A DNA stretch of 40,765 nt, from positions 16,412 to 57,176 of the forward strand of contig DLGT01000033.1 in the NCBI GenBank assembly GCA_002482845.1, written 5' to 3'. Source of the DNA: Saprospiraceae bacterium UBA7687 (GTDB lineage: Bacteria; Bacteroidota; Bacteroidia; Chitinophagales; Saprospiraceae). A model generated the notes under the pieces. It worked only from the letters and a program-made list of their open reading frames with translations. It was not told the DNA's origin and did not search any database. Positions 1 to 7,304 of this stretch are shown here, one piece after another. The position numbers and the translations under genes were made by a program. Position 1 is the first letter of the stretch. Every line of letters starts with the position of its first letter.

Positions 1-642
1 TCTTTATTAAAGGGAATTAAAAATCCCATTTTGCTTGCTAGAGATGTGATGGAAAAATCTGAACATGTTTTTTTAGCAGGTGAAGGTGCTCGTCAGTTTG
101 CATTAGAATTGGGATATACCTTTGAAGATGATGCCTACTTTTATGACGAACTAAGATACCAACAATGGCAAGAAATTAAAGATAGTGATCATTTCCAATT
201 AGATCATAGTCTTAAAAAAGACTCTAAGTTCGGGACAGTAGGTGCTGTGGCATGTGATGCTTTTGGAAATCTTGCAGCTGCTACATCCACTGGAGGAATG
301 ACCAATAAAAAATGGGGCCGTGTAGGCGATAGTCCCATGATAGGTGCCGGAAATTATGCCAATAATGCCACATGTGCAGTAAGTTGTACCGGAAGTGGAG
401 AGTATTTTATCAGAGGTGTGGTGGCTTATGATGTCTCTTGCTTGATGGAACATAAAGGGCTGAATTTAGCTGAAGCTGCTGCCGAAGTGATACATCATAG
501 AATATTGAAAATTGGTGGAGATGGTGGACTAATCGCAGTAGATAAAAATGGCAACGTAACCCTTCCTTTCAATACAGAAGGTATGTATCGCGGGTACCTA
601 AAATCTAATAATGAGTCAGGAATATTTATTTACAAAGAATAA
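1..642 (+). CDS. iaaA: Isoaspartyl peptidase / L-asparaginase, Ntn-hydrolase (5' truncated by window)
   Basis: C-terminal part of a plant-type (EcAIII-like) isoaspartyl peptidase, which removes beta-aspartyl residues from dipeptides such as beta-Asp-Arg. The reading frame is open from base 1, so the gene begins outside the window; the Met at 31-33 is a TTG codon inside the gene, not a start. The precursor is expected to cleave itself before the Thr at bases 235-237, in the motif FGTVGAVACD, and that Thr becomes the nucleophile. The motif AAATSTGGMTNKKWGRVGDS follows, then IGAGNYA and TGSGEYFIRG, all family signatures. The gene converges with the cyanophycinase gene, sharing 13 bases at the 3' ends. 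Together they suggest cyanophycin or isoaspartyl peptide turnover. The family is clear; substrate is inferred from the neighbour. Confidence 0.93.
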   Translation, partial: SLLKGIKNPILLARDVMEKSEHVFLAGEGARQFALELGYTFEDDAYFYDELRYQQWQEIKDSDHFQLDHSLKKDSKFGTVGAVACDAFGNLAAATSTGGMTNKKWGRVGDSPMIGAGNYANNATCAVSCTGSGEYFIRGVVAYDVSCLMEHKGLNLAEAAAEVIHHRILKIGGDGGLIAVDKNGNVTLPFNTEGMYRGYLKSNNESGIFIYKE

Positions 643-1502
643 AGGCCTACAAAATCAGCATCCATAGGCAATACTTTGATCGCTCTTTTTTCGATGTTAA
701 ATCGATCACCATTTGCAAGGACGTGAGTGGTGAGATTTGTAAGCGTCATGGGTGTGCCTTCTTCTAGAATCTCGATATTATTGTGTTGTAATTTATTAGG
801 ATCGAACAAAATAATCATTCCTGAGCCTATCACTTCGAAATCATTACAGTTCTTAATGACTAAACCGGTGTCTTCAGCGAGACCTACGCCAATTAATTTA
901 GGAAATCTTGCTACTGCTTCCGCCAATCTTCCGAATCTTCCACGAGAAATGAAGTGAGAATCAATCACTAACTTAGGAATAAAGCCCATTCCTTTGGACA
1001 TTCCAACAGCACCTTTGAAAAAAGACTGAGAACTGCTACCACCTGATATCATTTCTCTAGACATACACATTGCACCTGCGCTCGTTCCCGCGATGACGAT
1101 GGGTTCATTCTGATATCTTTCTAACATTATTTTGTGAATGATTGTACCTCCTATTTTGCTCGTGATCTTTGACTGATCGCCACCAGAAAACATAATACAA
1201 TTTGCTCTACGAATTAAGTCAATACTATCTGCTTCTTCTGATTGCTCTCTCTTTCGTATATCCAAAATGTGAACATTGGTACATTCCAATTTAGCAAAAG
1301 CTTTTTTGTAATTACCTATGACTTCATCAGGAATACTAGATGCCGTAGGTATGACAACTATCATGGCATCTTTACCACCACTTTCTTTGACAACTCTTGC
1401 CAATATGCCTTCGGTGATATATTCTAAGGTGTAAATTTCACTTTTCTCGATCCCTTTATCTTCGTTTCCACCTATGGGAATAAGGATGCCTTTTACGTTC
1501 AT
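630..1502 (-). CDS. cphB: Cyanophycinase (peptidase S51 family)
   Basis: 290-aa protein of the S51 serine peptidase family. Cyanophycinase cuts the storage polymer cyanophycin (polyaspartate backbone with arginine side chains) into beta-Asp-Arg dipeptides. The nucleophile elbow GTSAGAM puts the catalytic Ser at 141; SGGDQ at 106-110, DSHF at 181-184 (His183) and GLAEDTG at 207-213 (Glu210) match the other active-site regions. Relative to the Synechocystis enzyme as I remember it (Ser132, His174, Glu201) the offset is a constant 9. No signal peptide is visible, so the form is cytoplasmic. It converges with the isoaspartyl peptidase gene, whose product would split the released dipeptide. A possible -7 box lies 20 bases upstream. 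A cyanophycin synthetase gene is not visible in the window. Confidence 0.93.
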   Translation of the reverse strand: MNVKGILIPIGGNEDKGIEKSEIYTLEYITEGILARVVKESGGKDAMIVVIPTASSIPDEVIGNYKKAFAKLECTNVHILDIRKREQSEEADSIDLIRRANCIMFSGGDQSKITSKIGGTIIHKIMLERYQNEPIVIAGTSAGAMCMSREMISGGSSSQSFFKGAVGMSKGMGFIPKLVIDSHFISRGRFGRLAEAVARFPKLIGVGLAEDTGLVIKNCNDFEVIGSGMIILFDPNKLQHNNIEILEEGTPMTLTNLTTHVLANGDRFNIEKRAIKVLPMDADFVGLYSL

Positions 1503-1521
1503 TTGCTTGGTATTTGCGGTG

Positions 1522-1529
1522 CAAAATTA
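1522..1529 (-). promoter_or_regulatory. Candidate -7 box (TAATTTTG) for the cyanophycinase gene
   Basis: On the minus strand this reads TAATTTTG, an exact match to the Bacteroidota primary sigma factor -7 consensus TAnnTTTG, 20 bases before the start codon. No clear -33 TTTG is seen at the usual spacing, so it could be a chance match. Confidence 0.4.
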
Positions 1530-1682
1530 GGTCAAATAAATAAGAAATTGTAAATTATCACCCAAAACTTACTAAATCAATGGTTTATGGAATTCAAAAA
1601 TTGTCTTTAGATTGGATCAATAATCAGTGTTGAGAAGGTCTAAAACAATGAACTTAATAGGATTAATTCCATTTATAATTAG

Positions 1683-1690
1683 TACATTTG
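1683..1690 (+). promoter_or_regulatory. Candidate -7 box (TACATTTG) for the PGRP amidase gene
   Basis: TACATTTG matches the Bacteroidota -7 consensus TAnnTTTG exactly and lies 33 bases before the ATG at 1724, giving a short leader of roughly 25 bases. No good -33 element is seen. Confidence 0.45.
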
Positions 1691-1723
1691 ACCATCTAAG
1701 CAATCATATTAATATTATACGCC

Positions 1724-3889
1724 ATGAAATTAAGTCATTCTATTTTCCATAAATTTATATATATTTTATTCGTTTTGGGCTTTATGAACGAAGGTATGGC
1801 GCAAAAGTCTTTTGCCGTCAGTAAAGAATATGATTTTCATAATTCGCAACAACTATCTGGAAAAAATGGACAATTAGTTACCTTAAATAGTTCTATCAAT
1901 ACAAATACAACATCGGAGAAAGCGCTAATTTCATTACCTTATACGATTCCCATTATTGAAAAAACACCATTTATCACGCTTGCTGCCAAAATTACTGCTG
2001 ATGGTATATGGTTAGAAGATTTTGTTATTTCATATCGATTGTCAAAAGATTCTATGCAGTGGACTGATTGGGAAACATTTTCATTAGATAGCCATGCACA
2101 TGAATTTGATCATGAAAACCATGAAGCAGATGATAAAATAAGTACTTTACTCTTTTTGGAGGATAATGCTTCTTATTTTCAGTACAAAGTAGAACTCAAA
2201 ACAGAAAATGCCAATATTCATAAATTAAGATTTGACTTTTTTAATCCTGGAATAGGCATCGAAAGTAAAGACCATCAACCAAAAAACATCATTGAGCCTC
2301 GCCAAATGGACTGCCCTACCCTAGATTTTAAAACCAGGGTAGATTGGGGATGTCCAGATGGATTGAATGCACCCTTATGGGAGCCTCAATATAGTAAAAT
2401 CACCCACTTTGTCATTCACCACCAAGCAGGAACGGCAAATCCACCGTACGATGCTGTGTTGCGTAGTATATGGAACTATCATACCAATACAAATGGATGG
2501 GGAGATATAGGCTACAATTGGATCGTGGCACCTGATGGGACGATTTATCAAGGTAGAGCATGGGTAGGTCAGACAGATCAGAATGTTCGTGGTGCGCACA
2601 TGTGTGCTTGTAATGGTAATAAAGCAGGTATTTGTTTGTTAGGCAATTTTACCAATACTTTTCCAACACAAAATGCTTACAGTACACTTATCCGACTGTT
2701 GGGTTGGAAAGCTACGGAATTACTAATCGAACCATTAGATCAAAGTCTTACACCTATTCGTCTTTCTGCTGGATGTGCTGATTTGGTTGCCAATCATATT
2801 ATTGGTCATATGGATGGATGTCCTATGGGCTATACGGAATGTCCGGGTGCAAAATTTGCTCCAGCCATGTCACAGATAAAAACTGATGTTGCTAATTTAA
2901 TAGATCAATGTGTGGCACCTTGTAACAAACCATTGAATGACGGTTGTGGTGCTGGAACCTTAGCTACTAGTCTTATATATTCAGAAAATTATACGCCAAT
3001 CAAAGGAAATACTTGTGGCGCTACGTCTTCCCTATTTCCTAGTTGTGTAGGTTATCAAGATGATGATGTTTTTTATAGATTTACTCCTAATACTGACCAT
3101 GCAACCATAAGGATAAAAAGTGGATTAGGTAATGATATCGCTTTTCAACTGCTTTCTGGACCTTGTAACAATGCCATGGTGGAGTTATCTTGTATAAATG
3201 AAACAGGTTATGGCGGCATAGAATCTTATTTTGCGGATAATTTAACGTCAGGTGTGGAGTATTTTATCAGAGTATGGCACGTAGGATTTGCAAATGGAAC
3301 GGATAGTGACTTTGACATAGGTGTTTATAATAGTTGTGTGAATGTAAATCCGACACCACTAGATATCACAGGAACTCCGATAGGGTTTACAGATAGTATT
3401 TCTATATTTAACATTATAAAACAAGAAGATGTCACATATAAATGGGAAGTACTAAGTGGTGGCGTAGTATCGGGGAGTAATGACAAAAGTTCACTGTTTG
3501 TGAGATGGACTTCAGCAGGTACACATACAATCAAAGTAAGTGTTTTGACCAATTGTGATAGTCTTTTGTATACTGATATTTTTACCGTAAACGTAACTAC
3601 CCTTAGTTCGACATTGGATGATTCTTCTGTAAAGTCTAATATTACCATCTTTCCCAATCCAACTAAAAACTTATTTACCATTCAAATAGCAAATAATGAT
3701 GAAGTACTTAAAGATGTGCAAATCAGTATTTATGATATGATGCAAAGAGAGGTATATGTAGAAAATAAATCCAATTATAGCCAAAATCAAGGCATAGAAA
3801 TAGATGCAACAACTTGGCCAAAAGGTACTTATTTAGTCAATGTCATAGTAAATAATGAAGTCAGCACTCATAAGGTAGTTATTAAGTAA
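1724..3889 (+). CDS. Secreted PGRP-type N-acetylmuramoyl-L-alanine amidase with T9SS sorting domain
   Basis: 721-aa exported protein. A signal peptide covers about residues 1-26 (hydrophobic core, ending MAQ). Residues about 30-190 form an N-terminal beta-rich region with no motif I recognise. Residues about 200-390 are a peptidoglycan-recognition/Amidase_2 domain: FVIHHQAG (zinc His232), GYNW (Tyr264), and GHMDGCPMGYTECPG with His362 and Cys373 as the other zinc ligands. All ligands of an active zinc amidase are present, so cleavage of the MurNAc-L-Ala bond is expected. A beta-sandwich-like region (about 400-530) and a PKD-like region follow. The last 75 or so residues, starting around ITIFPNPTKN, are a type A T9SS C-terminal sorting domain. 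It should therefore act outside the cell or on the surface, perhaps on foreign cell walls. The target is not known. Confidence 0.9.
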   Translation: MKLSHSIFHKFIYILFVLGFMNEGMAQKSFAVSKEYDFHNSQQLSGKNGQLVTLNSSINTNTTSEKALISLPYTIPIIEKTPFITLAAKITADGIWLEDFVISYRLSKDSMQWTDWETFSLDSHAHEFDHENHEADDKISTLLFLEDNASYFQYKVELKTENANIHKLRFDFFNPGIGIESKDHQPKNIIEPRQMDCPTLDFKTRVDWGCPDGLNAPLWEPQYSKITHFVIHHQAGTANPPYDAVLRSIWNYHTNTNGWGDIGYNWIVAPDGTIYQGRAWVGQTDQNVRGAHMCACNGNKAGICLLGNFTNTFPTQNAYSTLIRLLGWKATELLIEPLDQSLTPIRLSAGCADLVANHIIGHMDGCPMGYTECPGAKFAPAMSQIKTDVANLIDQCVAPCNKPLNDGCGAGTLATSLIYSENYTPIKGNTCGATSSLFPSCVGYQDDDVFYRFTPNTDHATIRIKSGLGNDIAFQLLSGPCNNAMVELSCINETGYGGIESYFADNLTSGVEYFIRVWHVGFANGTDSDFDIGVYNSCVNVNPTPLDITGTPIGFTDSISIFNIIKQEDVTYKWEVLSGGVVSGSNDKSSLFVRWTSAGTHTIKVSVLTNCDSLLYTDIFTVNVTTLSSTLDDSSVKSNITIFPNPTKNLFTIQIANNDEVLKDVQISIYDMMQREVYVENKSNYSQNQGIEIDATTWPKGTYLVNVIVNNEVSTHKVVIK

Positions 3890-4208
3890 GGTATTTCAAT
3901 CATTAAACTTACTCCTTCATTTTTCTGACCTGTTTCTTACAAATGGTTGTAGTCTTATTTGTCCATCAAAGAAAGTGACAAGTCTTTTATACAACTAAAT
4001 CTGAATTTTATAAATAATGACTTTCAATCTAACGTAGCTGATAGTAAGATTATATTTGTAACTGACTACTTTATTTTAATTGTTTTTATTTCCATTTAAG
4101 AGATTTTCAGCAATGACATAAATAACTTAATAATTATCAAGTACTCTTCAAAAAACTTATAATACAATGAATGAACGGAAGTACTTTTGTTATAAAAATT
4201 AAATGATT

Positions 4209-4544
4209 ATTCAAATATCATTATAAACCATCCAAAAACTACTCATGATGATTCAAAAACTACAACGTACTATTCAAAAACTAAACTCGCTTATTCAAAA
4301 ACTACACCTCCTAATTCAAAAACCACACCTAACTATTCAAAAAGTAAACTTGCTTATTCAAAAAGTACACCTGATTATTTAAAAACTTAACTCGCTTATT
4401 CAAAAAGTACACCTGATAATTCAAAAACTAAACTAGCTAATTAAAAAACTACGCCATACTATTCAAAAACTAAACCCGCTTATTCAAAAAGTACGCCGTA
4501 ATATTCAAAAAGTACGCCGTAATATTAAAAAAAGAAGAAGTACT
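4209..4544. repeat. 21-bp tandem repeat array, 16 units, no indels
   Basis: Sixteen consecutive units begin at 4209, 4230, 4251, 4272 and so on to 4524, always 21 bases apart. The core is ATTCAAAAA followed by [CG]TA and a variable tail. Units 1, 2 and 16 are degenerate. From about unit 7 to 14 two tail types alternate: one like TAAACTCGCTT (starts 4335, 4377, 4419, 4461), one like TACACCTGAT or TACGCC (starts 4356, 4398, 4440, 4482), so there is a 42-bp higher-order period. The A5 tracts recur every 21 bp, two helical turns, which predicts intrinsic curvature. One frame reads as heptads of the type IQKLNSL or IQKVHLI and is open from an ATG at 4245 to a TAA at 4380-4382, but stops also occur at 4434-4436 and a second frame is equally open early on, so coding is doubtful. 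It is not a CRISPR: there are no spacers. Confidence 0.9.
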
Positions 4545-4562
4545 TTAATAAAACTGGGGATT

Positions 4563-4594
4563 AATTGTAAATATTACAACAGGATATTCAAAAT
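4563..4594. repeat. 32-bp dispersed repeat, copy 1
   Basis: Matches 6790-6821 in the same orientation at 30 of 32 positions (mismatches at the 9th and 14th bases). The shared part includes CAACAGGATATTCAAAAT. This copy lies about 20 bp after the 21-bp array; the other lies just before the hairpin array. Confidence 0.85.
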
Positions 4595-4634
4595 ATGTAG
4601 GTAATAACGGGAATAGGTTAGATAAGGATTTTAT

Positions 4635-4742
4635 CTATTTTTTGAATTTGACACCATAGTTAAGTCGTAGCTTATCACCAATAGTGATTTTGATTAGGTC
4701 CAAAACTCTATAAAGATGATGTAACTCTATACTTTGGGAAGA
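4635..4742 (-). pseudogene. Possible remnant of an outer-membrane protein C-terminus
   Basis: An open minus-strand frame of 35 codons with no start codon, ending IGDKLRLNYGVKFKK before a TAG at 4635-4637. The alternating pattern resembles a last beta strand of an outer-membrane barrel. A second short open frame (4790-4888, minus) lies upstream in a different register. This could be a decayed gene or chance; I could not identify a parent. Confidence 0.25.
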
Positions 4743-5012
4743 TTAAGATATTCGATTTGGTTCAGAAAATTGGCACGTTTACTATAGGGCTATTGAAGTA
4801 TCTTTAAAATCATGAGCATAAGAGTATTGTGAAGATCAAAACTGAGTTTAGATTTCTTGGCAATTCTACGAAATACGTCATGGTGTCCTTATAGTTTTAA
4901 TACTTTTGTATAAACCATTTGATAACCATAGTACAGAAAAATCAAAACCAATTAATAAATCTAACATAGCTGTTAAACCATTTTACACTGTCTTTCTATT
5001 AAATAAAAATCA

Positions 5013-6365
5013 CTAATCGACCTTAATTAACTTAAATCGTTTTATGGATTTATTATCCCTCAAATCCAAGAAGTAAATACCAGCTGGTAGATCAATTAAT
5101 TCGACATCGCTTCCAATTTTGTCTATTACTTTGACTAATTTACCTTGCAAATTATAAGCAGAAAGGTTGCATAGGCCCATATTTTTATTAAATTGTATCC
5201 TTCCACTAGTGGGATTTGGATATATAAATATCTCATTTTCTGCATAATCTACTATAGGAGTTATCGGGTTACATTCACTAAAGATCAATTCATCATTACA
5301 ATCGTTAAAATTACCCCTTACTTTAATGGAATCAGGGTACTCTTTGAATGCGCGGCAAAGAAAATTGCTATTACAAGTTTCTAACAAGTCATTGTTTTCA
5401 ATTCTAATAAGTGCCTTGTCAGCAATGAAATCAAAATCTGTTGGTATTTCACAATTATCTAAGAAAGTTAAATTTTCCAAATTATCATTTTCTTCTAACC
5501 ATAGAAAAGCCTTAATATTTTTAAGATTTGGAAATATTTTAGAACCATCTAATAGTGTTCTATTATTAGCAACGATAAAGGAATTGACATCTTCAAGTTG
5601 GAAATCTTCAAGTTCATGCCCCATTTCGCGTTGGCTAAAAAATCTCAACACATTACAATATTTTACTTTTTTAAAACTTCCCAAATTAAATTTATCGCAA
5701 CCTGACATTCTAAAACCGTAAATGCTATCTAAGTCGTAGTCTAATTCACAATTTAAGTTAAAACTATTAATAAAACTAAAATGAATAGTACTATTAGGTT
5801 TTTGGGGCATGACATTTTTTAGATCATTTTTCCGATGATTACTTGCTACAGTTATATCAAAATCGTCCCCGACATTAAAGCGCAAAGGTGGTACAAAAAG
5901 CGCATTACCTATGAACGTTAAATCACCATTGATGTATTTAATATGCTCAAAAAGCTTAAGGTCAGCCACCGTGTCTTGGGGGAAATTTATATCTAACCTT
6001 CCAAAGGTATCAATCTTCATAGGCTTTATCCACTTTTTTTGCATATGCATTTCCATATAATCGACTTTATTCATGCTCAGTCCGCTTACATCAGATATAT
6101 CCGATGCACTGTTTAGCACCAAGTAACCTACATATTTTATATAAGAGAGGGAATCCAAATTGGTTATATCCTTAGGAAGACCAACACAATGACTGAAATC
6201 AATATAGAGGGTGTCAAAAACATGACACCCTCTATATCTACTCGGAAATGAATCAACATCCTCCTGGGAGCAAAAGGATAATGTTTTAGGACATTGTGCT
6301 GAAATTGTCGTATCAGTGAAACACCATATGACATAAAAAATTGTCGCAAAAAGGATCTTGTTCAT
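5013..6365 (-). CDS. Secreted L-domain/LRR-like protein with T9SS sorting domain
   Basis: 450-aa exported protein. Signal peptide at about residues 1-23 (ends TTISAQ). The mature start, CPKTLSFCSQEDVDSFPSRY, resembles the cysteine-capped start of Bacteroidota receptor-L-domain or leucine-rich-repeat surface proteins, and the body consists of irregular beta-strand repeats such as LTFIGNALFVPPL and LKNIKAFLWLEENDNLENLT. The last 75 or so residues, from IFIYPNPTSGR, form a type A T9SS sorting domain. It is likely a cell-surface or released adhesion or recognition protein; no catalytic motif is visible. It stands alone between two repeat-rich intergenic regions. Its gene contains a perfect 15-bp inverted repeat over codons 43-55. 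Family assignment comes from pattern only. Confidence 0.75.
   Translation of the reverse strand: MNKILFATIFYVIWCFTDTTISAQCPKTLSFCSQEDVDSFPSRYRGCHVFDTLYIDFSHCVGLPKDITNLDSLSYIKYVGYLVLNSASDISDVSGLSMNKVDYMEMHMQKKWIKPMKIDTFGRLDINFPQDTVADLKLFEHIKYINGDLTFIGNALFVPPLRFNVGDDFDITVASNHRKNDLKNVMPQKPNSTIHFSFINSFNLNCELDYDLDSIYGFRMSGCDKFNLGSFKKVKYCNVLRFFSQREMGHELEDFQLEDVNSFIVANNRTLLDGSKIFPNLKNIKAFLWLEENDNLENLTFLDNCEIPTDFDFIADKALIRIENNDLLETCNSNFLCRAFKEYPDSIKVRGNFNDCNDELIFSECNPITPIVDYAENEIFIYPNPTSGRIQFNKNMGLCNLSAYNLQGKLVKVIDKIGSDVELIDLPAGIYFLDLRDNKSIKRFKLIKVD
6202..6237. repeat. Perfect 15-bp inverted repeat inside coding sequence
   Basis: Arms ATATAGAGGGTGTCA (6202-6216) and TGACACCCTCTATAT (6223-6237) are perfect complements around a 6-base loop. 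In the mRNA of the 5013-6365 gene this forms a hairpin about 130-165 bases after the start codon. Its function is unknown. Confidence 0.9.
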
Positions 6366-6531
6366 TTTTTATAGGTTTAATTAAAAGGTAAATTTAGCAC
6401 AGCACAATCTTCGAGACTCGTTACAGTAAAACACGAATCTCCGCAAGGTATACATATCTGTCTAGATAATCCGTTTATAGATTGTATTGTGTTGAAGCAT
6501 CTATAATTCTATAATTATTTACAAATATAGT

Positions 6532-6539
6532 ATTAGTTT
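6532..6539 (-). promoter_or_regulatory. Candidate -7 box (TATATTTG) for the L-domain gene
   Basis: Reads TATATTTG on the minus strand, matching TAnnTTTG, with a TTG at 6562-6564 (minus strand) 22 bases further upstream. It would give a leader of about 160 bases. The spacing is a little long for the consensus. Confidence 0.3.
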
Positions 6540-6789
6540 GATATAAAAATGGTAATTATCACAATTTTATTTTAAAAATTATAACTAAAATACGTATTCA
6601 ATAAAATCACTTCACCGATGCATTACATGTATTCTATTGAATGGCTATTGGTAATACATTTTTTCAAAAATCAAATTTAAACCCAATATTTACTAGTATT
6701 CCAGTACGTTCCTTTTATTTTGCTGTTAAACTCGAGTGTACACTATATTAGTAAAAACCAAATATCTATTGTTGTAAAACTTGCAGGTA

Positions 6790-6821
6790 AATTGTAATTA
6801 TTTCAACAGGATATTCAAAAT
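6790..6821. repeat. 32-bp dispersed repeat, copy 2
   Basis: Second copy of the repeat at 4563-4594, same orientation, 30 of 32 identical. It ends seven bases before the first AAGCC hairpin of the following array. Confidence 0.85.
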
Positions 6822-6827
6822 TAATTC

Positions 6828-7099
6828 AAGCCTTTCAGGCTTGTTTTTTAGTCATTTTTTACCGCAGGTTACACCTACGGTTATTAATATTTAAGCCTTT
6901 CAGGCTTGTTTTTTGAGCACTTCTTACCGCAGGTTACTCTTAAGGTTATTCATGTTCAAGCCTTTCAGGATAGTTTTAGTCATTTTTACCGCAGGTTACA
7001 CCTGCGGTTATTAAAATTCAAGCCCTTCAGGCTTGTTTTTTGAGCACTTTTTACCGCAGGTTATTCTTAAGGTTATTCATGTTCAAGCCTTTCAGGCTT
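6828..7099. repeat. Array of two alternating hairpin elements, about 65-bp period
   Basis: Five copies of AAGCCTTTCAGGCTT (6828-6842, 6893-6907, 6958-6972 degraded, 7020-7034, 7085-7099) alternate with four copies of a second palindrome beginning ACCGCAGGTTA (6861-6881, 6926-6946, 6988-7008, 7053-7073). Copies 1 and 3 of the second element keep a paired right arm (ACCTACGGT and ACCTGCGGT). Copies 2 and 4 carry the same altered arm, CTTAAGGT. The linkers alternate in step (GTCATTTTT versus GAGCACTT), so the true unit is a pair of about 127-130 bp. It is a REP-like element, not a CRISPR. Confidence 0.88.
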
Positions 7100-7115
7100 A
7101 GAAATTACTGATGAT

Positions 7116-7268
7116 TCAAAACTGACATAGTAGCATTAATTTAGTACCAAAACCTACATTGTAAAGTTGTGGTTCATATATAAAAGGTGGGGAAAATTCA
7201 TTACCAATAGTCAGATAAAGTGAAAACATCATGTCATTATATAAAGAATCTGTCCAAGAATATTTTAT
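7116..7268 (-). pseudogene. Possible outer-membrane barrel gene remnant
   Basis: A minus-strand frame of 50 open codons between a TAG (7269-7271) and a TGA (7116-7118). It reads YSWTDSLYNDMMFSLYLTIG early and ends YNVGFGTKLMLLCQF. The alternating hydrophobic pattern and the terminal Phe are typical of the end of an outer-membrane barrel. No start codon precedes most of it (first ATG at 7230-7232). It is best read as a decayed 3' fragment; it could be chance. Confidence 0.3.
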
Positions 7269-7304
7269 CTAAAAAGAAAAGATAGGGAAAAAACAAACGT
7301 GACT

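Larger units (their letters stand above)
3890..5012. other. Long intergenic region with repeat array and possible gene remnants
   Basis: 1.1 kb without an intact gene. It holds a 16-unit 21-bp tandem array (4209-4544), one copy of a 32-bp dispersed repeat (4563-4594) and short minus-strand open fragments (4635-4742 and 4790-4888) that may be decayed coding sequence. I see nothing recognisable in 3890-4200 or 4890-5012, and no clear terminator after the amidase gene. Confidence 0.8.
6366..7304. other. Long intergenic region with hairpin repeat array
   Basis: Holds a candidate -7 box for the upstream end of the L-domain gene (6532-6539), the second copy of the 32-bp repeat (6790-6821), an array of alternating hairpins (6828-7099) and a possible barrel-gene remnant (7116-7268). 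I see nothing definable in 6540-6785. Confidence 0.8.

Noticed and set aside
31..33. Start of the isoaspartyl peptidase at base 31
   Set aside because: The frame is open to base 1 and the family needs a longer N-terminal part; the gene is cut by the window.
4245..4382. A 45-residue coiled-coil peptide from the 21-bp array
   Set aside because: The heptad look follows from a 21-bp unit without stops. In-frame stops occur at later units, another frame is also open, and no ribosome binding site is evident.
5326..5721. A 131-residue plus-strand frame inside the L-domain gene
   Set aside because: Composition is that of an antisense shadow; the minus-strand gene has a signal peptide and a T9SS domain.
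4209..7099. CRISPR arrays
   Set aside because: Units are contiguous or linked by repeated linkers, with no unique spacers and no cas genes.
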